A stretch of 64,000 bases of DNA from Vibrio tasmaniensis 1F-187 (lineage in GTDB: Bacteria; Pseudomonadota; Gammaproteobacteria; Enterobacterales; Vibrionaceae), in the NCBI RefSeq assembly GCF_000272405.2, contig NZ_AJZM02000313.1, positions 1 through 64,000 of the forward strand. The letters run 5' to 3'. Positions within the stretch are counted from its first letter, which is position 1; every line of letters begins with the position of its first letter. The notes beneath the pieces are model-generated. The model saw only the letters and a list, made by a program, of their open reading frames with translations, ran no database searches and was not told where the DNA came from. This document shows positions 1 to 11,723 of the stretch, one piece after another. The position numbers and the translations under genes are program-made.

Positions 1-60
1 GCAAGCCCTTTTTGAAGTTTTTCTCGTTTTTTTATTCGTTCGATTAAAAAGAGCACAAAA
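1..60 (-). promoter_or_regulatory. Possible start of an rRNA operon promoter region (cut by window edge)
   Basis: Read on the minus strand, this stretch is A/T-rich with A tracts and ends in GGGCTTGC at the window edge, like an UP element running into a -35 box. In related gamma-proteobacteria hemG is followed by an rRNA operon on the same strand. No -10 element or rRNA sequence lies inside the window, so this is an inference from context. Confidence 0.3.
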
Positions 61-83
61 CGCCTCAAAAGTAGGCTTTTCTC

Positions 84-611
84 TTACATCTCTTGCAGTT
101 TCTTAGAGAATAAAGAGACTTTTTCCCAGTTCGTGTACTCAACTTCCTTGGTTGTATCCGTTTCTCCACCTGTCATATTCATAATGAAGCGAATCATGGT
201 TTTATCGAACCAGTTATAACGAGGGTAATAGAGGGCGCCAGCAAAAACACCGATCAAAGTAGGTTGCCACGGGGACTTAAGAAGGAACTTCTTAATATAA
301 GCGCTGCCTTCAGGGGTATCTTTGCCTTGGTCTTCTTTACGAGCCGTTAAGTTAACGCAAAAGAAAGCAACCTTATTTGATCGCAGCTGAGCAAGGTTGG
401 CATCAATGAACTGATATAGCTTCTTATTGAGGTGCCCATAGCGAATAGATGCACCAATCAACACTCTGTCGTATTGAGCAAAGTCGACATTACTAACAGT
501 GTGCAGATCTTGAAGCTCACATTCGAACTCATTCATTTCTTCTTTTATATAGTTCAAGATTTTCTTGGTCTGCCCTTCACGGCTTGAATACAAAAATAGA
601 GCTTTTGCCAC
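84..611 (-). CDS. hemG: Menaquinone-dependent protoporphyrinogen IX dehydrogenase HemG
   Basis: Flavodoxin-like enzyme that oxidises protoporphyrinogen IX to protoporphyrin IX in haem synthesis, passing electrons to the quinone pool at the inner membrane. The 175 residues match the usual family length. The N-terminus has the flavodoxin FMN loop (LYSSREGQTKKI), followed by a SIRYGHLNKKL segment typical of HemG. The start is GTG, supported by AAGGA seven bases upstream. It begins nine bases after the trkH stop, so it is the last gene of a yigZ-trkH-hemG operon, as in E. coli. Confidence 0.93.
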   Translation of the reverse strand: MAKALFLYSSREGQTKKILNYIKEEMNEFECELQDLHTVSNVDFAQYDRVLIGASIRYGHLNKKLYQFIDANLAQLRSNKVAFFCVNLTARKEDQGKDTPEGSAYIKKFLLKSPWQPTLIGVFAGALYYPRYNWFDKTMIRFIMNMTGGETDTTKEVEYTNWEKVSLFSKKLQEM

Positions 612-620
612 AATATGTCC

Positions 621-2078
621 TTAGCTACGCCAAAACGTAGGGGTCAATAAAATTAATAATGTGAATATCTCTAAACGGCCAAACAGCATGGATACGATTA
701 ACACCCATTTGGCCTTGTCATTCACATCGCCGAAGTGCATTGCCACTTCACCTAAGCCTGGACCAAGGTTATTCAATGTTGCAGCTACAGCAGAGAAAGC
801 GCTTAGCTCATCCATCCCCGTAGCAATAAGAGCCAACATACAAACCACAAAAACTAATGCGTATGCAGAGAAGAAGCCCCAAACCGCATCAACGACACGT
901 TGTGGTAGCGCCGAACCACCAACCTTGATGGTATAGACAGCACGCGGGTGAACAAGACGCTTCATTTCACGAGCACCCTGTAAAGTAAGCAGTAATATTC
1001 GAATGACTTTCATACCGCCACCCGTTGAACCTGCACAACCACCTATAAAAGAAGAGAACAGAAGCAACACAGGTAAGAATAGCGGCCACTCAGAGAAACC
1101 GGTGGTGGTGAAGCCTGCGGTTGTTGAAATAGATACTGTCTGGAACAAGGCTTGATCGAAAGCATCATAATACGAATCGTAAGAGTGATGATTCAGCAGT
1201 AATAAGAAACAAACTAAGAACAGGACGACTTGAATAAAGATAAAAGCGCGAAACTCAGGGTCTTTCCAGTAATATTTAGGATGCACGCCACCAGAAGCAA
1301 ATGCCGCAAAGTGAAGAGAATAGTTACATGCAGATATAAGAAGGAACACGACCGTAATCATGTTGATAGCAGGGCTATTGAAATAACCCATACTTGCATC
1401 GTGAGTCGAGAACCCACCAATCGCAATAGTTGAGAAACTATGACTGATGGCATCAAAGAAACTCATGCCTGCAAGCCAAAATGCCATCGCACAAGCAATA
1501 GTTAAGCTTAAATAGATGTACCAGAGCGCTTTTGCCGTTTCAGCAATACGCGGGGTCATCTTACTGTCTTTTACTGGACCCGGTATTTCAGCACGATATA
1601 GCTGCATACCACCGATGCCCAGAACAGGAAGGATGGCTACCGCCAATACGATGATACCCATACCACCAAACCATTGCAGGAATTGGCGGTAAAATAGAAT
1701 TGCTTTAGGGAGATCATCGAGGCCAACAATTACGGTTGCACCTGTCGTTGTTAATGCAGAAAACGATTCAAAAAAGGCATCAGTAACGGAAACGCTCGGA
1801 TTATCCGCGATCAAAAACGGCAACGCACCAGCACTACCGATTACCGTCCAGAACAACACCACAATGAGAAAGCCATCTCGCGCCTTCAATTCATGTTTAT
1901 AGCGTCGGTTTGGAAACCAGCAAGTTGCTCCACAAAATAATAGAACGAAGAAAGTCGTCACAAATGGCACACCCGCACCATCTCTATAGATCAGTGCGAC
2001 GAGCGCAGGTGCGAGCATTGATACACTAAAAAGTGCTAATAATAATCCGACGATTCGAATGATTGAGCGAAATTGCAT
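621..2078 (-). CDS. trkH: Trk system potassium uptake protein TrkH
   Basis: Inner-membrane pore subunit of the Trk potassium importer, which works with cytosolic TrkA (not in this window). The 485 residues match the E. coli length (about 483). The protein is almost wholly hydrophobic with repeated membrane-pore-membrane units. Selectivity-filter-like loops are visible, for example TTTGATV near residue 110, the IAIGGFST stretch near 220 and TTAGFTTTGFS near 320. It sits between yigZ and hemG on the same strand, 34 bases after yigZ. Confidence 0.95.
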   Translation of the reverse strand: MQFRSIIRIVGLLLALFSVSMLAPALVALIYRDGAGVPFVTTFFVLLFCGATCWFPNRRYKHELKARDGFLIVVLFWTVIGSAGALPFLIADNPSVSVTDAFFESFSALTTTGATVIVGLDDLPKAILFYRQFLQWFGGMGIIVLAVAILPVLGIGGMQLYRAEIPGPVKDSKMTPRIAETAKALWYIYLSLTIACAMAFWLAGMSFFDAISHSFSTIAIGGFSTHDASMGYFNSPAINMITVVFLLISACNYSLHFAAFASGGVHPKYYWKDPEFRAFIFIQVVLFLVCFLLLLNHHSYDSYYDAFDQALFQTVSISTTAGFTTTGFSEWPLFLPVLLLFSSFIGGCAGSTGGGMKVIRILLLTLQGAREMKRLVHPRAVYTIKVGGSALPQRVVDAVWGFFSAYALVFVVCMLALIATGMDELSAFSAVAATLNNLGPGLGEVAMHFGDVNDKAKWVLIVSMLFGRLEIFTLLILLTPTFWRS

Positions 2079-2112
2079 GAGCTATTGAACGAAGCGAAAT
2101 GCTTCACACTTC

Positions 2113-2736
2113 CTAGTTGTCTTTGACTTTCGTTACCAGTGCCTTAGCACCGCTTTTATTGATCATGGTTTGGGTAAACGAATCTACCTGAAGGAGCTCT
2201 ATTTCAATAATAAGCTCAACTTGAACACCATAATCCGCTTGGACTTCAACAGCCTGATGCTGAGCCATAATGGATTGCGCGATTGGCACAAAACCATAGT
2301 CTAACTCTAGCCGTAATTTTGTGGTTATTTTTTTCTCGATAGTTTGAAGCAGCTTGAGAGCTTGTTGCACTCCACCACCGTAAGCCTTTACTAGGCCACC
2401 CGTTCCAAGCTTGATTCCGCCAGAATAACGAGTAACAACAGCCGTCAGTTCACCAACACCAGAACCAGACAGTTGCGCCAAGATAGGCTTACCCGCAGTA
2501 CCAGATGGCTCTCCATCGTCACTAAAGCCCCATTGCATTGAGTCTTCAGGTCGCCCTGCAGCAAAACCCCAACAATTATGTCGCGCTGATGAATGCTCTT
2601 TTTTTACCTGTTCTACGAACTGTTTAGCAGCTTCTACACTTGGAGTATGAGCAAGATGAGTAATGAAGACGCTCTTCTTTATCTCTTCTTCAAACAGAGC
2701 CGACGCTGACGGTATTAAATAGGGCTGTTCATTCAT
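2113..2736 (-). CDS. yigZ: YigZ, IMPACT/UPF0029 family protein
   Basis: The 207-residue protein matches the YigZ family. It has an N-terminal IMPACT domain with the HNCWGFAAG and SDDGEPSGTAGKPIL blocks (about residues 55-90), then TRYSGGIKLGTGGLVKAYGG, then a small C-terminal domain. The bacterial function is not firmly known; the eukaryotic relative IMPACT modulates GCN2 kinase, which bacteria lack. It is the first gene of the yigZ-trkH-hemG operon and is divergent from fadB across about 230 bp. Confidence 0.9.
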   Translation of the reverse strand: MNEQPYLIPSASALFEEEIKKSVFITHLAHTPSVEAAKQFVEQVKKEHSSARHNCWGFAAGRPEDSMQWGFSDDGEPSGTAGKPILAQLSGSGVGELTAVVTRYSGGIKLGTGGLVKAYGGGVQQALKLLQTIEKKITTKLRLELDYGFVPIAQSIMAQHQAVEVQADYGVQVELIIEIELLQVDSFTQTMINKSGAKALVTKVKDN

Positions 2737-2876
2737 ATCGTTAACTTAATTAATAAGAGCGGCGAAGTGTATCACGCGTGAATAATAAGGGTTAGAGGAT
2801 CTGTGCCATCGCACAATGTTAAACAATTGTTTAAAAAATGTATTGAAATTCACCAGGCAGAGGTACAGACTAGAAT

Positions 2877-2893
2877 AACTGGTCTTACCAGGT
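2877..2893 (+). promoter_or_regulatory. FadR operator upstream of fadBA
   Basis: AACTGGTCTTACCAGGT matches the published FadR consensus AACTGGTCTGACCAGTT at 15 of 17 positions. It lies 70 bp upstream of the fadB start, where FadR represses beta-oxidation genes until long-chain acyl-CoA releases it. The identification is by eye; binding is inferred. Confidence 0.75.
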
Positions 2894-2963
2894 ATTCTAC
2901 AATAATAGAAAGATAACAAGATTCTCTCAAACAATCGTGGATTGTATGTCATGGAGATAGACA

Positions 2964-6325
<3,362 letters not shown>

Positions 6326-6361
6326 CGGTCGTTGGTTGTAATACTTGTAGGGTAATCTTTT

Positions 6362-6392
6362 GTGCAGCTATATTTATATAGCTGCACTTTTT
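6362..6392 (+). terminator. Rho-independent terminator after fadA
   Basis: A near-perfect hairpin (GTGCAGCTATA pairing with TATAGCTGCAC) is followed by a T-rich run. It starts about 37 bp after the fadA stop. Confidence 0.85.
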
Positions 6393-6567
6393 ATTGCTCG
6401 GCGTCCAATAATGTATCGATTCGTTCAGCGAACTTAGCGAGAGAAAAAGCACCACTCACATCTATGCACAAAACGCATAGATTCAATGTTGATGTTTCAT
6501 TATTTTTTCTTCGATGATTCAACTAAAGTTACTTCAGTTTCCTAATATTCCTCCCACGGAGCAGATC

Positions 6568-7548
6568 ATGTTTAAAGCACTTGTACTAAACCAAGAAGAC
6601 AAAAAAACTATCGCATCAGTTTCTCAAATTGATGAGTCTCAATTACCAGAAGGTAACGTGAAAGTTGATGTGAGCTACTCTTCTTTGAACTACAAAGATG
6701 GTTTGGCGATAACAGGTAAAGGGCGCATTGTTCGTAACTTCCCTATGGTTCCCGGTATCGACCTTTCAGGTGTGGTTTCACAATCTGATGACCCGCGCTA
6801 CAAAGCGGGCGACGAAGTTGTTCTAACGGGTTGGGGTGTGGGTGAAGGTCACTGGGGTGGCATGGCTGAGAAAGCGAGCCTAAACGGTGATTGGTTAGTG
6901 CCAATGCCAGCGGGTCTAGACGCTAAGAAAGTCATGGCGATCGGTACAGCAGGTTTCACAGCAATGCTTTGTGTGCAAGCTATCGTAGATGCAGGCATCA
7001 AACCAGAAGACGGTGAAATCTTAGTCACTGGCGCAAGTGGCGGTGTAGGCAGCGTGTCTATTACGCTACTTAACCAACTGGGTTACAAAGTGGCTGCGGT
7101 TACTGGTCGTGCTTCTGCAAACGGTGAACTACTTAAATCACTAGGTGCGACACGCATTGTAGAGCGTGCTGAACTTGAAGAACCAGCTAAGCCACTAGAA
7201 AAACAACTGTGGGCTGGTGCTATCGATACGGTAGGCAGCAAAGTACTTGCGAAAGTATTGGCACAAATTGATTACAACGGCGCGGTTGCAATGTGTGGTC
7301 TAGCAGGCGGTTTTGACTTACCAACCACAGTAATGCCATTCATTCTGCGTAACGTTCGCCTACAAGGTGTGGACTCGGTAATGTGCCCTCGTGAAAAACG
7401 TATTAAAGCGTGGGAACAACTTGCTGAGCTGCTACCTGAGTCTTTCTACGGCCAAGCGACTAAAGAAGTGTCTTTAGATGGCGCTATTCAAGCAGCAGAA
7501 GACATCACTAACGGTCAAATCACTGGTCGCGTAGTTATAAAGCTTTAG
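6568..7548 (+). CDS. acuI: AcuI/YhdH-type NADPH-dependent acryloyl-CoA reductase / quinone oxidoreductase family
   Basis: Zinc-independent medium-chain dehydrogenase/reductase of 326 residues, the usual AcuI/YhdH length. In characterised relatives it reduces toxic acryloyl-CoA to propionyl-CoA with NADPH, which matters in DMSP-degrading marine bacteria. Visible motifs are the N-terminal YSSLNYKDGLA block, GWGVGEGHWGG, and the nucleotide-binding VTGASGGVGSVS near residue 160. I chose the ATG at 6568 because CGGAGCAGATC provides a ribosome binding site and the protein then begins MFKALVL like the family; the frame is open 18 codons further upstream. The exact substrate here is inferred from family. 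Confidence 0.87.
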   Translation: MFKALVLNQEDKKTIASVSQIDESQLPEGNVKVDVSYSSLNYKDGLAITGKGRIVRNFPMVPGIDLSGVVSQSDDPRYKAGDEVVLTGWGVGEGHWGGMAEKASLNGDWLVPMPAGLDAKKVMAIGTAGFTAMLCVQAIVDAGIKPEDGEILVTGASGGVGSVSITLLNQLGYKVAAVTGRASANGELLKSLGATRIVERAELEEPAKPLEKQLWAGAIDTVGSKVLAKVLAQIDYNGAVAMCGLAGGFDLPTTVMPFILRNVRLQGVDSVMCPREKRIKAWEQLAELLPESFYGQATKEVSLDGAIQAAEDITNGQITGRVVIKL

Positions 7549-7581
7549 TAATCAACTAAAGCTCAAATATCTCAGAACAAC

Positions 7582-7608
7582 AAAGGGCTGATAGTAATCA
7601 GCCCTTTT
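7582..7608. terminator. Terminator after acuI, perhaps bidirectional
   Basis: AAAGGGCTGAT pairs with ATCAGCCCTTTT around a short loop. It lies between acuI (plus) and the convergent LysR gene (minus) and could serve both. Confidence 0.8.
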
Positions 7609-7657
7609 GCATTTTGGTCATTTGGTTCGAGTAAACCAAAACTAGATCTAAGTTAAG

Positions 7658-8599
7658 TTAACCCAAACCTACATCCGCAATCCGTTTTTGAATCAGCTCA
7701 CCACACTCTTCTTTTACCACTCTTCTTAACCATTGTTGTGAAGCAGAAGAATCGCAGCGCGAGTGCCAGATCAGTGAGTAATCAAACGGCATAAACTCAA
7801 ATGGTAATGGCTTAACAACCAAGTCATAGCGTTCTGCCACCAAATAAGCCAGATCGGCTGGTACAGTGATCACCAACGGCATTCTATCGACAATCGCTAA
7901 TGCGGCTTCAAGGTGATAAGCACGCAGCACCATTTTACGTGGGTTTTGATTGGCTAAAGCATTATCTAATAACGCTTTAACACCATCACTAATCGCAATC
8001 ATCGCATGCGGGAGTAAAACATAGTCTTCAAGGCTTAACGATCGATCGGCTAACGGATGATTTTTAGATAACAGACACGACACACCGACCGGCCCCAATA
8101 CCTCTTGATGAAGTGGTGCAATGCTGCCACTCGGGCGACAAATCGCCATATCGACACGTTCGGTGCTGAGCTGTTTAAACAAATGCTCATGCTGCAATGG
8201 TGCAAACTCCAAAGAGATGTTCGGCGCTTGCTCATAAATCTTCGGCAGAGCATAAGGCAAGATAGTTTGCATCGCGTAGTCAGTGGTCGCAATTAAAAAA
8301 CGCTCACTGCAATAGTAAGGATCGAAATCACTCGGACTAAGCAACTGACGGAATGATTCTAAAGGCTGATCAATGCGCTGGCTGATCTCGAGAGCTTTCT
8401 TAGTGGGAATAAGGTGCTGACCTTGGCGTGTAAACAGGGGATCATTGAGTAGTTCTCTTAAGCGGCCTAATACTCGGCTGGTTGCCGACTGGCTTAGGTT
8501 AAGACGAAGCGCAGCTTGACTAACACTGCCCTCTTCAATCAATACCTTTAAGGCGACCAGTAAATTCAGGTCTCTACGATAGATGTCTTCTAATTCCAC
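7658..8599 (-). CDS. LysR-family transcriptional regulator (unassigned)
   Basis: The 313-residue protein has an N-terminal winged helix-turn-helix (about residues 8-67, with EEGSVSQAALRLNLSQSATS) and a C-terminal periplasmic-binding-protein-like effector domain. The start, DIYRRDLNLLVALKVLIEEG, resembles the NodD/LeuO-type branch. It faces acuI convergently across a shared terminator, so no target is implied by a divergent promoter. I cannot name its ligand or regulon. Confidence 0.88.
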   Translation of the reverse strand: MELEDIYRRDLNLLVALKVLIEEGSVSQAALRLNLSQSATSRVLGRLRELLNDPLFTRQGQHLIPTKKALEISQRIDQPLESFRQLLSPSDFDPYYCSERFLIATTDYAMQTILPYALPKIYEQAPNISLEFAPLQHEHLFKQLSTERVDMAICRPSGSIAPLHQEVLGPVGVSCLLSKNHPLADRSLSLEDYVLLPHAMIAISDGVKALLDNALANQNPRKMVLRAYHLEAALAIVDRMPLVITVPADLAYLVAERYDLVVKPLPFEFMPFDYSLIWHSRCDSSASQQWLRRVVKEECGELIQKRIADVGLG

Positions 8600-8660
8600 G
8601 CCACTTACCTAGCTGTATACAACTGTCATTAGTTACTAAGTTGTTTATAGCATGCTTTAG

Positions 8661-8688
8661 ATAAAAAAAATCCCGCAATTACGCGGGG
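8661..8688 (-). terminator. Rho-independent terminator for the small membrane protein gene
   Basis: On the minus strand a CCCGC/GCGGG hairpin is followed by an uninterrupted T run (the A run at 8663-8670 on plus). It lies downstream of the gene ending at 8756. Confidence 0.75.
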
Positions 8689-8755
8689 AAGCCCAAGAAA
8701 ATCTGGGGATAGTGTCGGAATGTTGTCGTATTGGAATTTGCTTGCTGTATTCAGG

Positions 8756-8941
8756 TTAGTGCTCTTGCTCCTCGGCTATGCCTTGCCAACGGCGCATCTC
8801 TACCCAAATACCAATAATCGTTGCTACTATGCCAAAAATTGGCATTAGAGAGGTCTCTGTCGCTGAGCGTAGTACTAACGCACAAAAAGAAATAAAACAG
8901 AGAACTGAATAAATTGTTAATCTATCTAATCCTGTCAACAT
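8756..8941 (-). CDS. Small two-helix membrane protein of unknown function
   Basis: A 61-residue protein with two hydrophobic segments (about residues 10-27 and 33-48) and a charged C-terminal tail. The ATG at 8941 is preferred over the GTG two codons upstream because AAGGAG sits five bases before it. Its own terminator lies downstream. I do not recognise a family. It shares an MLT start, a two-helix plan and a TxxGIxVExx-like second helix edge with the gene at 9426-9674, so the two may be distant paralogues. Confidence 0.62.
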   Translation of the reverse strand: MLTGLDRLTIYSVLCFISFCALVLRSATETSLMPIFGIVATIIGIWVEMRRWQGIAEEQEH

Positions 8942-9090
8942 CGCCACTCCTTAGCTAGTTGCCTTTGCTTTAAGTTGTTATCAACTTGTTAATTAAGTTA
9001 TAGGAAATGGTTCCATTTGCCAAGCACTTATTGCATATTTTTTCTGCAGACGTATTATTCACTCGTTAGATAGATATAGAGATACAAACC

Positions 9091-9342
9091 ATGACATTCA
9101 AACCTGAACTGGCAACCCACACTTTAGAAGCTGAAGGCCTGCGTTGCCCAGAGCCAGTAATGATGGTCAGGAAGACAATTAGAAACATGCAGGATGGCGA
9201 TGTGTTACTGGTAAAAGCTGACGATCCTTCGACAACTCGTGATATTCCGAGCTTTTGTCGATTCATGGATCACCAGTTGGTAGGCCAAGCGACAGAAACG
9301 TTGCCTTACCAGTATTTGATCAGAAAGGGATTGGAGGCGTAA
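9091..9342 (+). CDS. tusA: Sulfurtransferase TusA
   Basis: Small cytosolic sulfur carrier of 83 residues. It accepts sulfur from IscS and passes it down the TusBCDE relay to MnmA for 2-thiouridine in tRNA wobble positions. The signature [12 protein letters not shown], with the acceptor cysteine in the CPxP motif, is near residue 18. It is monocistronic, divergent from the small gene to its left, and ends before a strong bidirectional hairpin. Confidence 0.93.
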   Translation: MTFKPELATHTLEAEGLRCPEPVMMVRKTIRNMQDGDVLLVKADDPSTTRDIPSFCRFMDHQLVGQATETLPYQYLIRKGLEA

Positions 9343-9365
9343 CGCCCCACCGACTATCAAGTATC

Positions 9366-9425
9366 AAAAAAGCCGCTCGTACCTTATGTTCTTAAACAGA
9401 ACTCAGAGTACGAGCGGCTTTTTGT
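9366..9425. terminator. Bidirectional terminator between tusA and a convergent small gene
   Basis: AAAAAAGCCGCTCGTAC pairs perfectly with GTACGAGCGGCTTTTT around a loop of about 25 bases, giving A and T runs on opposite sides. It serves tusA (plus) and the gene ending at 9426 (minus). Confidence 0.85.
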
Positions 9426-9674
9426 TTATTCGCTTCTAGATTTGTTTTGCAGATGCTCAAGCTGATGCTGAATTTCTCGGATATCTTTTCGCATAGGAAT
9501 AATATGCGCAACCCGAATCCAAGCTTCTACCGCAAGCCCGGTCATGATCATCGAACCAGCCACCATTGGTAGCCACATGTCCGTCAACACCATGCCTAGT
9601 AGTGTAAGTGCAAGACCAAAGGTAAATAGATAACTTTGGCTTTGTGGAGTAACACCCATATAACGCGTCAACAT
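9426..9674 (-). CDS. Small membrane protein of unknown function
   Basis: An 82-residue protein with two hydrophobic segments (about residues 15-32 and 37-52) and a basic, coiled-coil-like tail (KDIREIQHQLEHLQNK). The ATG at 9674 is chosen because GAGGG lies seven bases upstream; the ATG two codons earlier would be too close to it. Convergent with tusA and sharing its terminator. Function unknown; possible relation to the 61-residue protein at 8756. Confidence 0.62.
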   Translation of the reverse strand: MLTRYMGVTPQSQSYLFTFGLALTLLGMVLTDMWLPMVAGSMIMTGLAVEAWIRVAHIIPMRKDIREIQHQLEHLQNKSRSE

Positions 9675-9831
9675 AATCATGCCCTCGTGTTCTTAACTCA
9701 CAAGATTAAAATATCATGACAAGTATGACAATTATATGTCCATTCGCTCGATAAACCCCACAATACTGTAAGAGTATGACCTACAACACATTACTCTACT
9801 GATTGAGTATAATAGGACTCAATACTACCGC

Positions 9832-10386
9832 TTAATAGAACGCTGCTGCGATAGCCAAACCCACGAACAACAAGGCTGTGATCTTGCGAATCAGGTCAAG
9901 TGGCATCTTATCTGCCGATAGCTTACCAATGATCACCACAGGCACATTCGCCAGCAACATACCAATGGTAGTACCGAGAATGACCCACGTTAATGCATCC
10001 GAATATTGAGCCCCTAGAATCGATGTCGCAATCTGAGTCTTATCACCGATCTCAGCAATGAAGAAAGCGATAAAACTGGCGACAAACGGCCCTCGGTTCG
10101 AGATCTGTTCATCGTCATCTAATTTATCCGGAATCAGAATCCAGCCTGCCATCGCAATGAAACTGACCACCAGCACCCACTTAAGTACTTCAGGAGATAA
10201 ATAATCAGCGACCACAACACCTAGCCACGCAGCAAGGGCATGGTTGGCAATGGTGGCAAAGAAAATAGCCGCAATAATAGGTAGCGGTTTTCGATATCGG
10301 CTGGCTAATAAAAGGGATAACAACTGAGTCTTATCACCGATCTCGGCTAAGGCGACAGTTGTAATTGAAATTGCTAAAACGCTCAC
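9832..10386 (-). CDS. mneA: Manganese exporter MneA (UPF0016/TMEM165/Gdt1 family)
   Basis: Inner-membrane cation transporter. The V. cholerae relative MneA exports excess Mn2+. The 184-residue protein shows the family's internal duplication: two copies of EIGDKTQ, near residues 12 and 110, each opening a half with hydrophobic helices. I chose the GTG at 10386 (reading MSVLAISITT) because it gives the family length and begins right at the first helix; the frame stays open 20 codons upstream into the riboswitch. It is monocistronic, divergent from glyQ, and preceded by a yybP-ykoY element. Confidence 0.9.
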   Translation of the reverse strand: MSVLAISITTVALAEIGDKTQLLSLLLASRYRKPLPIIAAIFFATIANHALAAWLGVVVADYLSPEVLKWVLVVSFIAMAGWILIPDKLDDDEQISNRGPFVASFIAFFIAEIGDKTQIATSILGAQYSDALTWVILGTTIGMLLANVPVVIIGKLSADKMPLDLIRKITALLFVGLAIAAAFY

Positions 10387-10433
10387 GACATGCTCATTTG
10401 GGATGAGGATTATTATATTTAACCAAAGACAAA

Positions 10434-10597
10434 CCTCGCGCCCCATCCCGGTTCACGATGCTTGTCTAAGGTCTTGCTAAGCGCCACCAAGGTGGTGGTT
10501 GCCTCGAACGCCATGATGATTTTGCATCAATTATGTTGACGAACGAACTCATTCAATAGGATATGAATAAGTAAGCTACTCCCCAAAGACCGCGAGA
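10434..10597 (-). ncRNA. yybP-ykoY manganese riboswitch upstream of mneA
   Basis: Read on the minus strand, the leader carries the conserved block CTTTGGGGAGTAGC near its 5' end, CGTTCGTCAACATA after the first hairpin, and CCGGGATGGGGCGCGAGG near the 3' end. The closing helix pairs CTCGCG (10591-10596) with CGCGAG (10435-10440). These are hallmarks of the proteobacterial yybP-ykoY class, which binds Mn2+ and activates exporter genes. The mneA start lies about 50 bases downstream, which fits control of translation or early termination. Confidence 0.88.
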
Positions 10598-10806
10598 TTT
10601 TAATCACCCACGCTTTCAAACACAAGAGTCAAAGTTATCAAAATATCCACTTGTGCCGAAAAACAAACATTAAAGGCAAAAAAATCCACTAAACGACATT
10701 TTAGACCACTAATTAAACAAGATTACCCCTACTCGCTTTACCAATATCTCGGTATACTCAGAGGTTATTTTTATCATTCATTTAAAAGAATCGCGCGAAC
10801 CTGACT
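10598..10806. other. Intergenic region between the mneA riboswitch and glyQ
   Basis: An A/T-rich divergent region that must hold the promoters of mneA (minus) and glyQ (plus). A TATACT hexamer at about 10752 could be the glyQ -10 box but lacks a good -35 at correct spacing. No ORF or clear hairpin was seen. Confidence 0.4.
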
Positions 10807-11721
10807 ATGCAAAAATACGATATCAAAACCTTCCAGGGAATGATCCTCGCGCTGCAGGATTACTGGGCACAAAACGGTTGTACCATTGTTCAACCACTAG
10901 ATATGGAAGTAGGTGCTGGCACCTCTCACCCAATGACATGTCTACGTGCACTTGGCCCAGAGCCAATGTCTACGGCATACGTTCAACCTTCTCGTCGTCC
11001 GACCGATGGTCGTTACGGTGAAAACCCGAACCGCCTGCAGCACTACTATCAATTCCAAGTAGCTCTAAAACCTTCTCCAGATAACATCCAGGAGTTGTAC
11101 TTAGGCTCGCTTGAAGTTCTTGGTGTCGACCCACTTGTTCACGATATTCGTTTCGTAGAAGACAACTGGGAAAACCCAACGCTAGGCGCATGGGGTCTTG
11201 GTTGGGAAGTATGGCTAAACGGTATGGAAGTGACTCAATTCACTTACTTCCAACAAGTTGGCGGTCTTGAGTGTAAGCCAGTAACGGGTGAGATCACTTA
11301 CGGTATCGAGCGTCTAGCAATGTACATCCAAGAAGTAGACTCTGTTTACGACCTTGTATGGAACGTAGCACCAGACGGTTCTAATGTGACTTACGGTGAC
11401 ATCTTCCACCAAAACGAAGTTGAGCAATCAACATACAACTTCGAACACGCAGACGTAGATTTCCTATTCACTTTCTTCGACCAGTGCGAAAAAGAGTGTA
11501 AAGAGCTACTTGAGCTTGAGAAGCCACTGCCGCTTCCAGCTTACGAGCGCATTCTAAAAGCAGGTCACGCATTCAACATTCTTGATGCGCGCAAAGCTAT
11601 CTCTGTAACAGAGCGTCAACGTTACATCCTTCGTATCCGCAACCTGACTAAAGCTGTTGCAGAGGCGTACTACGCGTCACGTGAAGCGCTTGGCTTCCCA
11701 ATGTGTAAGAAGGATAAATAA
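10807..11721 (+). CDS. glyQ: Glycine--tRNA ligase alpha subunit GlyQ
   Basis: Catalytic alpha subunit of the bacterial alpha2beta2 glycyl-tRNA synthetase, which activates glycine and charges tRNA-Gly in the cytosol. The 304 residues match the family (about 303). The class II motif region with [15 protein letters not shown] and [15 protein letters not shown] is visible at residues 38-80, and [22 protein letters not shown] near residue 130. glyS starts two bases after its stop, so the two are translationally coupled. Confidence 0.97.
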   Translation: MQKYDIKTFQGMILALQDYWAQNGCTIVQPLDMEVGAGTSHPMTCLRALGPEPMSTAYVQPSRRPTDGRYGENPNRLQHYYQFQVALKPSPDNIQELYLGSLEVLGVDPLVHDIRFVEDNWENPTLGAWGLGWEVWLNGMEVTQFTYFQQVGGLECKPVTGEITYGIERLAMYIQEVDSVYDLVWNVAPDGSNVTYGDIFHQNEVEQSTYNFEHADVDFLFTFFDQCEKECKELLELEKPLPLPAYERILKAGHAFNILDARKAISVTERQRYILRIRNLTKAVAEAYYASREALGFPMCKKDK

Positions 11722-11723
11722 TC

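Noticed and set aside
661..936. 91-residue plus-strand frame opposite trkH
   Set aside because: Antisense shadow of a strongly conserved gene with low-complexity composition; many similar frames opposite fadB, glyS, dnaA and ilvD were discarded for the same reason.
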